A stretch of 64,000 nucleotides of DNA, from positions 24,906,329 to 24,970,328 of the forward strand of contig NC_054877.1 in assembly GCF_018320785.1 (NCBI RefSeq), in the 5' to 3' direction. The number at the start of each line of letters is the position of its first letter. Position 1 is the first letter of the stretch. The position numbers were made by a program, and so were the translations under genes. The notes under the pieces were generated by a model. It did not search any database. It was not told the origin of the DNA and saw only the letters and a list, made by a program, of their open reading frames with translations. This DNA is from Cheilinus undulatus (taxonomy: Eukaryota; Chordata; Actinopteri; Labriformes; Labridae). Positions 1-11,654 of the stretch are shown here, piece by piece.

Positions 1-826
1 CTCTTCCAAGTACCTTTTGATTTCATCTTTCATTTTTTCTTTAATAATTTTGCTATTTAGTAAGTTTATATTCAACCTCCAAAGAGTGCATCTACTTTTC
101 TTAGTCAGAACCAGTGAAACATAGATTGGGCTGCAGTCTGAGATAGTGCTCGGGCCAATTTCACAGCTTTCTATTCTATGGACATCATTTTTAAACATTA
201 AAAAAATAATCTATCCTCAAGTATAAATCATAGGAGGGAGAGTAATGTGTGTAATCACGACTAGTTGGATTCTTGTCCCTCCATACATCCACTATTCGAA
301 GTTCATTTATCATATTTCTAATTCTTTTACTGGTATTTTTTGTGATAGATTTTCCATTCGACGAATCCAATTTTGGGTTTAATCTAACATTAAAGTCCCC
401 AGCACATATCACTATCCCTTGAGTTTTTGTTGCTACCAATTCAAATATAAATTTATAAAAAGACCAGTCACTACCAGGTGGAGCACAGACATTAATGAGA
501 CTTATCAGGACACCATCCATTTTACCACTAATTAAAACAAATCTACCTTCCTTTTCTTTATTTTCAGAAATATGCTCATAATTTAGGGCACTTGATATTA
601 AAATTACCACCCCTCACCACCTCCCTGAGCCGTGGGTAGAAAAATAGACATATTTGAACCCCATTTTATTCAACTCAGCATGCTCAAAATCGTCTAGATG
701 GGATTCCTGCAACAGTGCTATTTGAACCTTATCTTTCCTAAGTTTAGACAAGCTTTTCCATCTCTTTATCAGATTATGTATGCCGTTTATATTAAATAAA
801 ACCACCTTTATCTGTGTCCCTTCCAT
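1..826 (-). pseudogene. L1 ORF2 endonuclease domain, frameshifted and cut by the window edge
   Basis: ORF2 starts at the ATG at 826 and opens with VVLFNINGIHN and ALLQESHLDD, the N and QE motifs of apurinic-type (APE) endonucleases that nick target DNA for LINE insertion. The frame stops at 614 after FSTHGSGRW. The next part, from 610 down to 191, continues in another frame with NVCAPPGSDW, the ICAGDFNVRL motif and RDYTHYSPS, followed by DYFF. A further one-base shift after DYFF (extra A in a T/A run near 200) moves the sequence to a third frame, recognisable as the end of the domain (SDCSP then the LWRLN segment) down to position 1. At least two frameshifts mean no full protein is made. The reverse transcriptase is outside the window. 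Confidence 0.85.
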
Positions 827-1186
827 CTAAGTAGTGATCTCCTCTATTTCACTAATGAGTCTGAGGAGCCCCCTCCTGCCCGCTGAAGCTAGTAGAACGT
901 GAACAGATAAAACAAAAACATATATAATTACAAAAATGGTAAAATAACAAGTTCTGCTTCCAATGCAGGGGTCTGTTAACTAGACCCTGTTAGGCTTCTC
1001 AAAGATGGCCCAAAAGGGAAAGTCCTCCTGAGTCTATTAGGGAGGGCCCTTACTGGTGGCTACAGCCCAGTTACAGAGTGAAACCCAACAAACATCATTT
1101 ATGACTCCAGTGTCATGAACTCAGCCCTCTGTGGACTTATCTCCTAGAGGTTTAACCAAGGAAGAAAAACATGTTTCATTTTGAAC

Positions 1187-2064
1187 TCAAAAAGCTGGTG
1201 GTGATATTCTCCTGAATGCCCGGAGCCTCTCCTTGTAGTTTTCTCCTCTTGTTGAGCTGGAGACGCCTTTCTGTACTCTCAACTCCTTCCTACTCCAGGA
1301 CAGCTGCTCAATCTGCTCCTTCAGGGACTCTGGTGATCTGATGACTTTTACGTTGTAGCTTTTTTTAGCCAGATCCTCGGTAGCCTCCTCTATGGTGTCG
1401 TAGGTTCTGGTCCCCTCTTTGTGTCTCACTTGCAGCCTTGCTGGGAAGAGGGTCTGAAATGGGAACCCGTTCTCTTTCAGGGCCACACGAATCTCTGTGT
1501 ACCCTCTGCGCTTTCTGAGGATAGCTGGTAGGTAGTCATGGTCTAGATTTATTCGTTTTTCACACCAAACAAATTCCTTATTTTGCCAAGCCTTGTGGAG
1601 TGACGTCTCTTTCATTTTAAAGCTCAGAAACCTCACAATTATTGAGCATGGCGGTGCCTTCTCCGGTGGCTGCGGTCCTAACGCCCGATGTGCCCGTTCC
1701 ATTTGCAGATCTGCCCCGTCACCGTCCAGTCCAAGCCCCTCTTTCAGTAAAGTCTCCACGAACTTAACCATCGACGCCAAGTCTTTCTCCGTCCCCTCCG
1801 AAACACCATAAATCCTTACATTCTCTCGCCTTGACCGCCTCTCCAATTCCATTAGCTTATCATCCAGCTTAACATGTAGCTTTAGCAGCTCTGCTACCAC
1901 TCCCTCTGTGTTTTCAGTCCTCTCCTCGTTTTCTCCAGCCGCTCCTCTACTTCATTAATTCTTACGTTTGCTTTTCTAATTTCCTCCTTGATAATCATTA
2001 GTTGCTCTTTATTTTCCTGGCTGAACCCTCTCAGTTCTTCTAGCAACACTTCTAAACTAGCCAT
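1187..2064 (-). pseudogene. L1 ORF1 protein (RNA-binding chaperone), frameshifted
   Basis: ORF1p of L1 is a trimeric RNA-binding chaperone that coats the element's RNA. The best start is the ATG at 2064, giving MASLEVLLEELRGF and then an acidic/basic heptad-like stretch that fits a coiled coil. This frame stops after about 50 codons. A second frame, open upstream of its first Met at 1900, continues as ENEERTENTEG and runs to 1187. It contains the conserved SRRENVRIYGV block and the RAHRALGP and PCSIIVRF segments of the RRM-like and C-terminal domains. The break lies in a short A run near 1925 and is explained by loss of one base. Total length of about 290 residues fits fish L1 ORF1. Protein family is well supported; function is lost by the frameshift. 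Confidence 0.85.
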
Positions 2065-2304
2065 CTCTTCAGCCTGTTCCTGCTAGCTTATCGCTACATT
2101 GCGTTAGCACTAACTTTTGTCACTTTTCGTCCTTTCTTTTCCAGAACGTTAGATACTAGTTGGGGCTTCGTTAGCCGTCTTACCCCCTTGTTACGCTGTT
2201 CATGGTGTTTTATTTCTCAGCTGAATGGGAGTATTTCTTTCTCTGGTTCTCTCGGGAGCTTCTTTACCGAGCTGCCATCCTGACAGCGTTCCGACCGGAA
2301 GTCC

Positions 2305-3857
2305 TTTTTTTTCTGCTTTTTGTGTTGTTCCAGTGCACATAAGTGAATTGCTCATCATCAAAACATCGGTCAATAGTCATTCCTACATTAAACTGAAGCT
2401 TAAGGTCTTGGCTTGAAATGTGTATCCCTGTCATTTTCCTATTTATCTTAACAAACAGGTAATCAATGATCAAAGACACTCTGACACATTGTGATGATCA
2501 ACCTAATCATGGGGATGGTTACTGAGGAGCTGAATATTTTCAATTTCACATGAAAAACACAACAAGTCCTCTCACCTCAAGTTCAGCTGTCTTACTCTAG
2601 AGAAGACTATGTCAGTGAGCTCTGATCCCATTTCAGGACATTTCCATACCAAATTTTGGAGAGGGCCCTCTGGCACTGGTAGTGAGTGTGACAACCAACT
2701 CATATGACAACCAACCCCATTCTCCCTTATGTGATGTCACATGCAAGCCTTGAATAGGAGGTAGTTGAAAAACTGGTCTGTGCCATGCGGACGCCAAAGG
2801 TAACGCAGGAAAAGGGGAACGCTTTCTAAGGCCCAGCCACGTTGGGATGCCCATGAAGGTTGGTCAAAAAAATAGCATCTGAAATAATATCAAGCCTCCT
2901 TCCTATAACAGACTTTGTACAGCCATGCCAGATCATGTATAAAAGTTGGGGTCCTGGAATAGAAAGGTCAAGATAAAGAGGGGAGTTTGACCCCAATAAT
3001 GATCTGTGAGCAAACCTTGATCAACCAGCTTCTATGTTGATCTGAATCAGGCTTTTGTGGCAGATTCAAGCCAGGTAGCTAGCACAAATGTCCCTAATTT
3101 GTACGTTGCAAGGAAGCATGATATTGGATTTTGCCAGTTTCCAATATGCTGATGTTTACAAATTAATTTTAGCTGATACAGATATTCATACTGATATTTC
3201 AATGTTTTTCAGACCAAAAAATTTTTACCTTAAAACACACAATTTAAAGTTAGGGCTGAACAATTTAACAAACGTTGGTCCTTGAAAAATACTTAAGTTT
3301 GAGGAATGAGGATGAAGAAAGAACAAGACTTCAGCCGCCTACAACATAAATGTTTTCAGTTTTACAGCTAATATAGCAGCTGTAAAATGTTCCTATCTGC
3401 CAATGCTGATATCATGCTGATTATATAGTGCATACCTAATGCACTAATATTATTAAATCAGATCCAAGAAGGTCCCTTTAATTGAATCTATAGGGGCCAG
3501 TAATTTCTGTGGGTGGGCCTACAAAGAGAAATAACAATGTATGTATGTGGCAACTTATATGACACAGGGACAAAACACAAGGGCTTTTATAAATGCACTG
3601 CAGGCTCTCTCACCACTCTGGAACCACATTTAATCATTTCTGTGCTCTCTGAAGACAAGGCAGTGAGTCATATTTCTTTACTTATCCTTCTTTCTGTATG
3701 ATGGTGAAGTATTTTCTATAGAAGAGGCTCTACTTGCCTCCCATGAGCACAAAAGTACTTTACACCAGGGAACTTTGCCATGGAATAAGTTAACATAGCC
3801 TCTGAAGGTCCACATGCCATTTCTTTTTCATAATGTCATGTGATGCAAAAAAAAAAA
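2305..3857. other. Intergenic stretch without recognisable gene
   Basis: No coding segment or named repeat could be supported. The part from about 3140 to 3450 repeats the words GATA/TGATAT (ATACAGATATTCATACTGATATTT and a second cluster near 3400), a style seen in degraded fish hAT-like repeats, but no termini or target duplication were found. Confidence 0.4.
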
Positions 3858-6605
3858 AAAACTCAAAAGGAGGACCCAAATGCAGATTCAAAAAGGATTT
3901 AATAAAATAAACTAAAGTCCAAGGAAAAACAACTGAGGATCCATGAAGGGAAAACATAAAACTAAACTTACTTAAATCAAAGTCCACTGGGGATGACATT
4001 CGGGAAGACATGCAACGAACTGACAAGAACCAGAGAACTTAAATACACAGGGGGTGATTGCACAAGGAGAAACAGGTGTGCATAACGAAACACAGGTGAA
4101 ACTAGTGAGGGTAATCACAAAGGAGGGAAACTGAAGCAGGAAGAAAAAACTAGAATCACACACAAGGGAAGGCAACTACAAAATAAAACAGGAAACAAGG
4201 GACACTACACAAGAAGCACACAATGACTCTGGACCAGGAGGAGAATCAAACATGAGACACTAGGAGGGAGCAAGGAAGCAAATAGAAAGACAGGGAGTAA
4301 CACTAAACATGAAACACAGGGAGTAACACTAAACATGAAACACAGGGAGTAACACTAAATATGAAACACAGGGAGTAACACTAAATATGAAACACAGGGA
4401 GTAACACTAAACATGAAACACAGGGAGTAGCACTAAATATGAAACACAGGGAGTAACACTAAACATGAAACACAGGGAGTAACTAAACATGAAACACAGG
4501 GAGTAACTAAACATGAAACACAGGGAGTAACTAAACATGAAACACAGGGAGTAACACTAAACATGAAACACAGGGAGTAACACTAAACATGAAACACAGG
4601 GAGTAACACTAAACATGAAACACAGGGAGTAACACTAAACATGAAACACAGGGAGTAACACTAAATATGAAACACAGGGAGTAACACTAAATATGAAACA
4701 CAGGGAGTAACACTAAATATGAAACACAGGGAGTAACACTAAATATGAAACACAGGGAGTAACACTAAACATGAAACACAGGGAGTAACACTAAATATGA
4801 AACACAGGGAGTAACACTAAATATGAAACACAGGGAGTAACACTAAACATGAAACACAGGGAGTAACTAAACATGAAACACAGGGAGTAACACTAAACAT
4901 GAAACACAGGGAGTAACTAAACATGAAACACAGGGAGTAACACTAAACATGAACACAGGGAGTAACTAAACATGAAACACAGGGAGTAACTAAACATGAA
5001 CACAGGGAGTAACGCTAAACATGAAACACAGGGAGTAACTAAACATGAACACAGGGAGTAACGCTAAACATGAAACACAGGGAGTAACTAAACATGAAAC
5101 ACAGGGAGTAACTAAACATGAAACACAGGGAGTAACTAAACATGAAACACAGGGAGTAACACTAAACATGAACACAGGGAGTAACTAAACATGAAACACA
5201 GGGAGTAACTAAACATGAAACACAGGGAGTAACTAAACATGAACACAGGGAGTAACGCTAAACATGAAACACAGGGAGTAACTAAACATGAAACACAGGG
5301 AGTAACACTAAACATGAACACAGGGAGTAACTAAACATGAAACACAGGGAGTAACACTAAACATGAACACAGGGAGTAACTAAACATGAAACACAGGGAG
5401 TAACTAAACATGAAACACAGGGAGTAACTAAACATGAAACACAGGGAGTAACTAAACATGAAACACAGGGAGTAAAACTAAACATGAACACAGGGAGTAA
5501 CTAAACATGAACACAGGGAGTAACTAAACATGAAACACAGGGAGTAACTAAACATGAAACACAGGGAGTAACTAAACATGAAACACAGGGAGTAACTAAA
5601 CATGAAACACAGGGAGTAACTAAACATGAAACACAGGGAGTAACACTAAACATGAAACACAGGGAGTAACTAAACATGAAACACAGGGAGTAACTAAACA
5701 TGAAACACAGGGAGTAACTAAACATGAACACAGGGAGTAACTAAACATGAAACACAGGGAGTAACTAAACATGAAACACAGGGAGTAACACTAAACATGA
5801 AACACAGGGAGTAACTAAACATGAAACACAGGGAGTAACTAAACATGAAACACAGGGAGTAACTAAACATGAACACAGGGAGTAACTAAACATGAAACAC
5901 AGGGAGTAACTAAACATGAAACACAGGGAGTAACACTAAACATGAAACACAGGGAGTAACACTAAATATGAAACACAGGGAGTAGCACTAAATATGAAAC
6001 ACAGGGAGTAACACTAAACATGAAACACAGGGAGTAACACTAAACATGAAACACAGGGAGTAACACTAAATATGAAACACAGGGAGTAACACTAAATATG
6101 AAACACAGGGAGTAACACTAAATATGAAACACAGGGAGTAACACTAAACATGAAACACAGGGAGTAACACTAAACATGAAACACAGGGAGTAACTAAACA
6201 TGAAACACAGGGAGTAACCAAACATGAAACACAGGGAGTAACACTAAACATGAAACACAGGGAGTAACACTAAACATGAAACACAGGGAGTAACACTAAA
6301 CATGAAACAGAGGGAGGAACTAAACATGAAACACAGGGAGGAACTAAAAAAGAAGTACAGGGAATTAACTAAACATGAAGCACAAGGAGTCAAACTAAAG
6401 ACTAGAACACGATCTAACATAAAGCACAAAACACACAGCAACACAAGGACTGCAAGAAACACCAAAGAAACTAAACACCAGGAATATACAAACAAGGAAA
6501 ACCTAAATACAATGTAAAACTAGAAACATGGAAATCACATCATAACCAAAGGAAAACACGAGGGAACTCAGGAACATAATAAATCAGAATCTGGATCATG
6601 ACACA
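3858..6605. mobile_element. Fish dispersed repeat expanded by an internal minisatellite
   Basis: The outer parts (3860-4290 and 6331-6605) read like a repeat common in fish genomes: it opens with AGGACCCAAATGCAGATTC, passes through many ACACAGG/ACTAAAC words, and closes with GGATCATGACA. No open frame longer than a chance frame is present, so it is probably a non-autonomous element. Its middle has grown into the 2-kb minisatellite annotated separately. Precise ends and target duplication were not resolved. Confidence 0.5.
4291..6330. repeat. Minisatellite, 23/24/26-bp units, about 80 copies
   Basis: The array repeats GGGAGTAACACTAAACATGA plus AACACA. Three unit lengths are interleaved: 26 bp with TAACACTAAA, 24 bp with TAACTAAA (loss of AC), and 23 bp that also loses one A of GAAACAC. 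An A-to-T change (AAATATG) marks some 26-bp units. The 26-bp form dominates the two ends (4291-4480, 4550-4860, 5930-6180), while the 23/24-bp forms fill most of 4860-5930, so blocks of like units have spread locally. Open frames inside it (such as those at 4990-5731 on the minus strand) are repeat translations, not genes. Confidence 0.95.
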
Positions 6606-6945
6606 TAATGCCAACCACTGATAGGCTTTCAAGTGACTTTAGAGGAAATCAATCATTTTTTTCAATGGTCTGAATTGCTTTTGTAGACCAAAATGAGGCA
6701 TTGGTATTAAATGGAGTCTTTCATAAGCAGGCAACAAGTAGTTATGAAACTAAATTAAACAAAATCTCCTTATTTGAAGGCAGAGTGAGAATAAAAAAAC
6801 AGTATAAGGTTCTTGTGGCAAGCAATGCTGTATTACCAAATCTTTAACCCATTGTAGAGCAGTTCAAAAAAGCCCAAATCTATTATAAAGTGCATGTTGT
6901 TCATCCATAATAACTTCATTTACATTTCTTTAGAGATTTTTTTTT
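6606..6945. other. Spacer without recognisable feature
   Basis: AT-rich sequence with short T and A runs; nothing coding or repetitive could be supported. Confidence 0.4.
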
Positions 6946-6949
6946 TTGC

Positions 6950-7713
6950 CTTTTTTTTAATAAAAGCTGTAGCTTAACAGGGGCCACATGACTGAGAGTG
7001 TGGAGGGAGAAATTTCAGGAAGCCAAATGTGCCACCAAAAAAGGAATGAAACATAAAGATATGGAATAAGACTGGACTGTATCAGTTTGGTCTGGAAAGC
7101 TTGTAAAGGTAGAGGATAAAATGAATGCAGCAAAATATTGGAAAATCCTGGATGACAATCTTATTCAGTCTACAGGACAACTATGGCTTGTGAGAAGATT
7201 TGTTTTCCAGGAAGACAATGTCTTGAAACATACAGCGAAAGCTACACAGAAATGGTTTAAAAACAAGGTGAATGTTCAGGAGTGGCTGAATCAAGGCTCA
7301 GACCTCAATCAAACAGAGAATTTGAGGCTGGACTTGAAAAGGGCTGTTCACCCTGTGCAAGCTAGCAGAGCTTGAGCAGTTCTGCAAAAGGGAAGAATGG
7401 AGTAAAATTGTAGTGTTCACATGTGCAAGCTTGATTGAGACCTATCCACACAGACTCAGTGCTGTGGTTTAAGCCAAAGATGCCTCTGCTAAATGCTGAC
7501 TTGAAGGGGGTGAGTATTTATGCGGTCACTCATTTTACAATACTTACCTTATTAAATGAACATTACTTTGTAGACATTTGTTTTTACTTTGACATTAAAG
7601 AGAGGGGTCGTTTCAATTCTTTTGTCAAAAAAGCCAAACAACAGACCATGACTGACTTCTAAAATCGATAAAGGGGAAAACATCTAAGGGGGAGATAATT
7701 TTTATAGGCACTG
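6950..7713 (+). mobile_element. Tc1-like DNA transposon, 5'-truncated
   Basis: The right part is the 3' half of a Tc1 transposase gene followed by the typical Tc1 3' region, ending in TTTTTATAGGCACTGTA at about 7713, which is the usual inverted-terminal sequence of this family. The matching left terminus was not found, so the element has lost its 5' side. The left limit is approximate; sequence from about 7075 aligns with the transposase segment just before the NAAKYW block. Confidence 0.75.
7121..7480 (+). pseudogene. Tc1 transposase, C-terminal half, broken
   Basis: Tc1 transposases cut and paste DNA with a DDE catalytic core. The frame from 7121 shows NAAKYWKILDDNLIQS, then FQEDNVLKHTAKATQKWFK, which holds the second catalytic Asp (usual form FQQDNDPKHT). 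SDLNQTENLRLDLKRAV replaces the usual SPDLNPIENLW.DLKRAV and holds the third acidic residue. The frame stops after SRA at 7375. The continuation ELEQFCKREEWSKI then CASLIETYPHRLSAV is in a neighbouring frame, so there is a small indel near 7370. The N-terminal DNA-binding half is missing. The copy is not functional. Confidence 0.85.
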
Positions 7714-10635
7714 TATATCAACATAAAACATATCTCTGTAATATTTTTAAGCTCTTATCTATTTTGTCTACAGCAAAGAATGACATTTTCAAAGGACTTA
7801 TGATCCCTACAGGAGGAGGGGATGAATCATTTCAAATGGATGTCAAAGATCAGAGCCAGCATAAAGCACAATATGGAGGATAGTGGCGTGGAGATACCAT
7901 AACAGGCTTTGAGGCATGCTTAACCTTTTAAAGGAAAGGTATTTTTAAGAGAGGGGTTACAAAAATAAAAGAAACCCTTACAAGATTACTCGTGCATGTC
8001 ATAAGAACGGCTCCTCGGTTAATCCCTTACAGCTTCAGTAAGTGGAGTTCCTATGGAGAAGCAGCAGGGTGCAATGCTCTGCATGGCAGATGGCTAAATG
8101 TATGTCTTATCACAGTTGTCTTTGTTTATGACACCTTTCATACAGTTCCTTGCCGCTCACCACAGGAATGGTGTGAGGGAGTCTTGGGCTGATTAAGGTA
8201 AAGGATAATGTTACCACCGTGACCTCAGAAGGTGATGAACACATAGAGGAATAAAAGAAAGGAAATGAGAAGTGGAAAAAAGGAACATATATTAATATTC
8301 TCAGTGCACAACAAAACAAATGGAAGTTCTTCATTGACATTAAAAATGGAATGGTTAAATTTTTCCTTTTATTGTTGAAACATTGAACAGAGCAACACAG
8401 GAACAGACTCATCAGAACGCTCAAAAACACAAAAGTCCTGTTCCTTTCCGCCAGAAAGCCTCCATGTTTGGCACTATTTTGCAATGCAGTGTTCCTCTAT
8501 GTGTTCTTCCGCCTCACCTCCTGATCAGCTTCCACACAGACAGAAATGGCTAATGCCATTACTATTGCCAAGTACCTTATACAAAATAACTTCAAAAATA
8601 CAGAAATATCCCTTTAAGTATATTCTAAGAAGGTTGTAAGATCAGGCAATTTTCTGTGCAATTTTCAGAATGTATCCAAAAGAACATGTGTAGACTTCTT
8701 TTTTCATGCGTGCTTATTGCATAAATTGTACAAATTAGATAATAACACTTGGGAGAGAAGGTGAATTGAAGCATAGGTTTGGTCAGAAGTAGGTGCAGAG
8801 TCTGTGTGAAACATTCGGTTTTGCATTTGCAGAAAATATTTTTCCATTTTTTATCTTCTCATTGCACTGGTTGATTTTCCCCTGAATACTGAAGATGCTA
8901 GATGTCCCCTGAATGATTGGATTCCATTATCCATCTTGGCCATCCTCTGCTAGCTTTTTCTATTTTTACACCATCCATAATCAGATAAAGAAGCAGGTGT
9001 CCCCATACTGCGTTTCTGGTCGCTTCAAGCATTTGCTGAAAAGAATGAAGCAATACTGTACCTTGAAAATCTAGCAGCGTTCATGAAAAGGGAAAATGAA
9101 ATCCTATATCTGTGTGACGCATTCCCCAAAAGTGGTGTAAAAACCGACACATAAATTCAAAGCACATGTATGTTTTGGACACATGATGATTTTCATGTGT
9201 GAAGGCCTTTTTGTACTATGGTCTTATAAAACATGCACAGCTAAACACTTAGACATGTGCACCTATACTTTCAGTTTTATCTATCACAAATTAACTTTCA
9301 TTTCATGTTTCCACTTTACAGTTCACAGTTCCCCTGCAGTATAACCTTGAGGAGTACATTTACATATTTATTTTTCATGTGAGTGCTTCACATTCATAGG
9401 AGAATTGTATTAGAATGGGGTTTTCTCATGATAATGCATGGCACCTTGGAAAAGCATCAGGGATCCTGATAGTAATACATTTTCTTTCTTTTATTCTAAG
9501 TCAATTCCATTAACTGAGGCCGTGACTTGAAGACAAAATGCCACATACAATACAGTAATTAGTCAACCAAAACAATCCACCAGAGGAGGCTTTTTCCAAT
9601 ACGATCAGGGTCAGCTTATCTTCGCTACAGTGACTCTTGTTGTGATGACAGCTCACCCACTAAGGTCTCCCAAAGGTTGAGGCCAGAAATAGCAAGAAAG
9701 GAACAAATGTGTCCAAAGAAACTTCATCCCTGACACCATGAACACGAGCTACACTGACGATGTAGAAGCAGTTGTGGTTGCGAACGTCAGTCTTCTGACT
9801 TGATGTCTGAGGAAATATTCCGCAAACATATGGCTTAGAAAGATAAGGCAGTGTGACGAACCGATGACTTTTACTGACCTCTACATACAACTGAGAAATC
9901 ACTTTGATACTAAACAAGCTCTGATCCACTCTCCTATGATCTGGAATCAACAAATAAGAGCTAGTATCAGTGCAAACATTTTTCAAAGGGTGCAACTTAA
10001 TCAGCAGAATTTAATCTCTGTTGCTGTCAATCTTATAATCCAGAAACTAGGGTATTTCTAATGTGTTCAGGGAAAATCTGAGCAGAATTCACAGCAAATG
10101 CTCAACATTTTCCTTGAAATATTAATTTACAATTAAAACTGATGTTCTGGTACAAAAGCAGGCAGTAACTGCACACACAGTCTAAGCATTGAATGTGTTG
10201 TAATGTTTGACTGTCAACAAAGTCCAGCAGTGTCAACAGATTCCAAAGAAACCAATGTCTTTTGCAACATGACTGGTGGTGACAAAAAAATTCACCTAAC
10301 CAGACGTAAACAGAGCAGGGGGAGGGCACAATGGTGTCAAAGTCCAGAGGGAAAATCCATGTGAAAAACAGCTTCCATACAACTGTAACATGACATCATA
10401 TCAGTAGTTTATAAGAACATCTTGAGGTCTGTTTAGTAGACCTGGGGAATCTCATCAATGCTGTCTTGTGTTCATTTTCAGAAAAACAGCTGTTGTTGTA
10501 ATGTTGTAATGTTTGACAAGGTCTCAGCAATGTATCACTGCTTGGTGGTTATCTAGACCAGTGTTTTTCAAAGTGGGGGCAAAATAAAAACAGAGTTTTA
10601 GAAATGTTAGCGAACTTAAAAAGAAAAAACTGAAA
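7714..10635. other. 2.9 kb without recognisable gene or repeat
   Basis: Open frames here are short, lack recognisable domains and show no splice-linked partners. The stretch is unique-looking, moderately AT-rich sequence. Confidence 0.4.
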
Positions 10636-10902
10636 TAATACATTGACAAGAATTCAGACCCTTTACTCTGAATAGTCAACGAACCTTAGTTAGCAATTAC
10701 AGCCTCAAGTCTTTTTGAAGGTATGCAACAGGCTTTGCACACCTGGACTGGGGGATTTTCTGCCATTCTTCTTTGCAATGTCAGTCAGGATGGATGAGGA
10801 CCATCAGTGGACAGCCATTTTCAGGTCTCTCCAGAGATGTTCGAGGGTTCCGGTCAGGGTTCTTACGGTGGCCCTGAAGTCCAACAGGAAATAAATATTT
10901 CA

Positions 10903-11387
10903 AAAGCGCAAAATATATTTCACGATACACAAAAACATTTCACAATACACAAAAACATTTTACAATACACAAAAACATTTTACAATACACAAAAACATTT
11001 TACAATACACAAAAACATTTCACCGATCGCAAAATACATTTCACAAAACACAAAAACATTTCACATTACACAAAAACATTTCACAAAACACAAAAACATT
11101 TCACCGATCGCAAAATACATTTCACAAAACACAAAAACATTTCACAATACACAAAAACATTTCACAAAACACAAAAACATTTCACAATACACAAAAACAT
11201 TTCACAATACACAAAAACATTTCACAAAACACAAAAACATTTCACAATACACAAAAACATTTCACAATACACAAATACATTTCACAATACACAAAAACAT
11301 TTCACAATACACAAAAACATTTCACCGATCGCAAAATACATTTCACAAAACACAAAAACATTTCACCGATCGCAAAATACATTTCAT
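10903..11387 (+). repeat. Terminal minisatellite of the left arm, 20/21-bp units
   Basis: The main unit is ACAATACACAAAAACATTTC (20 bp) with a variant ACAAAACACAAAAACATTTC. A 21-bp unit containing CCGATCGCAAAATACATTTC appears four times. The frame 10807-11433 is only a translation of this array. Confidence 0.93.
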
Positions 11388-11528
11388 GAAACCGGAAAGG
11401 GTAGGACCATGGTGCTTGTTTGTGATTGGCTAAACCCAAGTCTGTCCGGCATCAGTCATTTATCATTTCCTGTTTACACTTCTTACCGCAATGGCTGAGC
11501 CAACGCGAAATTTGAAGTGTCTACCGGC

Positions 11529-11654
11529 ATGGAAGAGGAACTTGAGTTGATAGCGGAATACTTCAACAAGGGAAATACATATAGTGTGATTCTTGATATG
11601 CTCTCCTCGTATCATGACATACACATTTCAGTTGGAAGCCTAAAATCGCGCTGA
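11529..11654 (+). CDS. 41-residue open frame in the left arm, possible remnant of an element protein
   Basis: The frame starts at ATG 11529 and encodes MEEELELIAEYFNKGNTY, then SVILDMLSSYHDIHISVGSL, ending KSR and TGA at 11652-11654. It has an acidic helical start, and the spacing of the second half would fit a helix-turn-helix (the ISVGSLKSR segment as recognition helix). The same frame is kept in the other arm. It resembles, from memory only, the beginning of integrase-type proteins encoded by fish transposons, and could be the first exon or a truncated remnant of the element's own recombinase. No catalytic residues are present. Not verified by search. Confidence 0.35.
   Translation: MEEELELIAEYFNKGNTYSVILDMLSSYHDIHISVGSLKSR

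Larger units (their letters stand above)
1..2304 (-). mobile_element. L1-like LINE, 5' part, runs off the left edge
   Basis: This is a non-LTR retrotransposon of the fish L1 type, read on the minus strand. Its likely 5' end is at about 2304, where the minus strand begins GGACTTCCGGTCGG and soon reads GGATGGCAGCTCGG, a YY1-like core typical of L1 5' ends. A leader of about 240 bases precedes ORF1 (from 2064), followed by the endonuclease part of ORF2 (from 826). The reverse transcriptase and tail would lie left of position 1. Most LINE copies lose the 5' end, so a preserved one is less common. Several frameshifts show the copy is dead. The family call rests on the ORF1 and endonuclease sequences; the exact 5' boundary is uncertain by about 10 bases. 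Confidence 0.85.

Noticed and set aside
4990..5731. Several minus-strand frames rich in Cys/Phe/Ser
   Set aside because: They are frames through the minisatellite that stay open because unit lengths shift the frame among stop-free readings.
4291..6330. CRISPR-like array
   Set aside because: Units are directly adjoining with no unique spacers, in a vertebrate genome; this is a minisatellite.
10807..11433. 208-codon open frame on the plus strand
   Set aside because: It is the translation of the 20-bp array (repeating HNTQKHFT-type text) and crosses the foldback boundary; not a gene.
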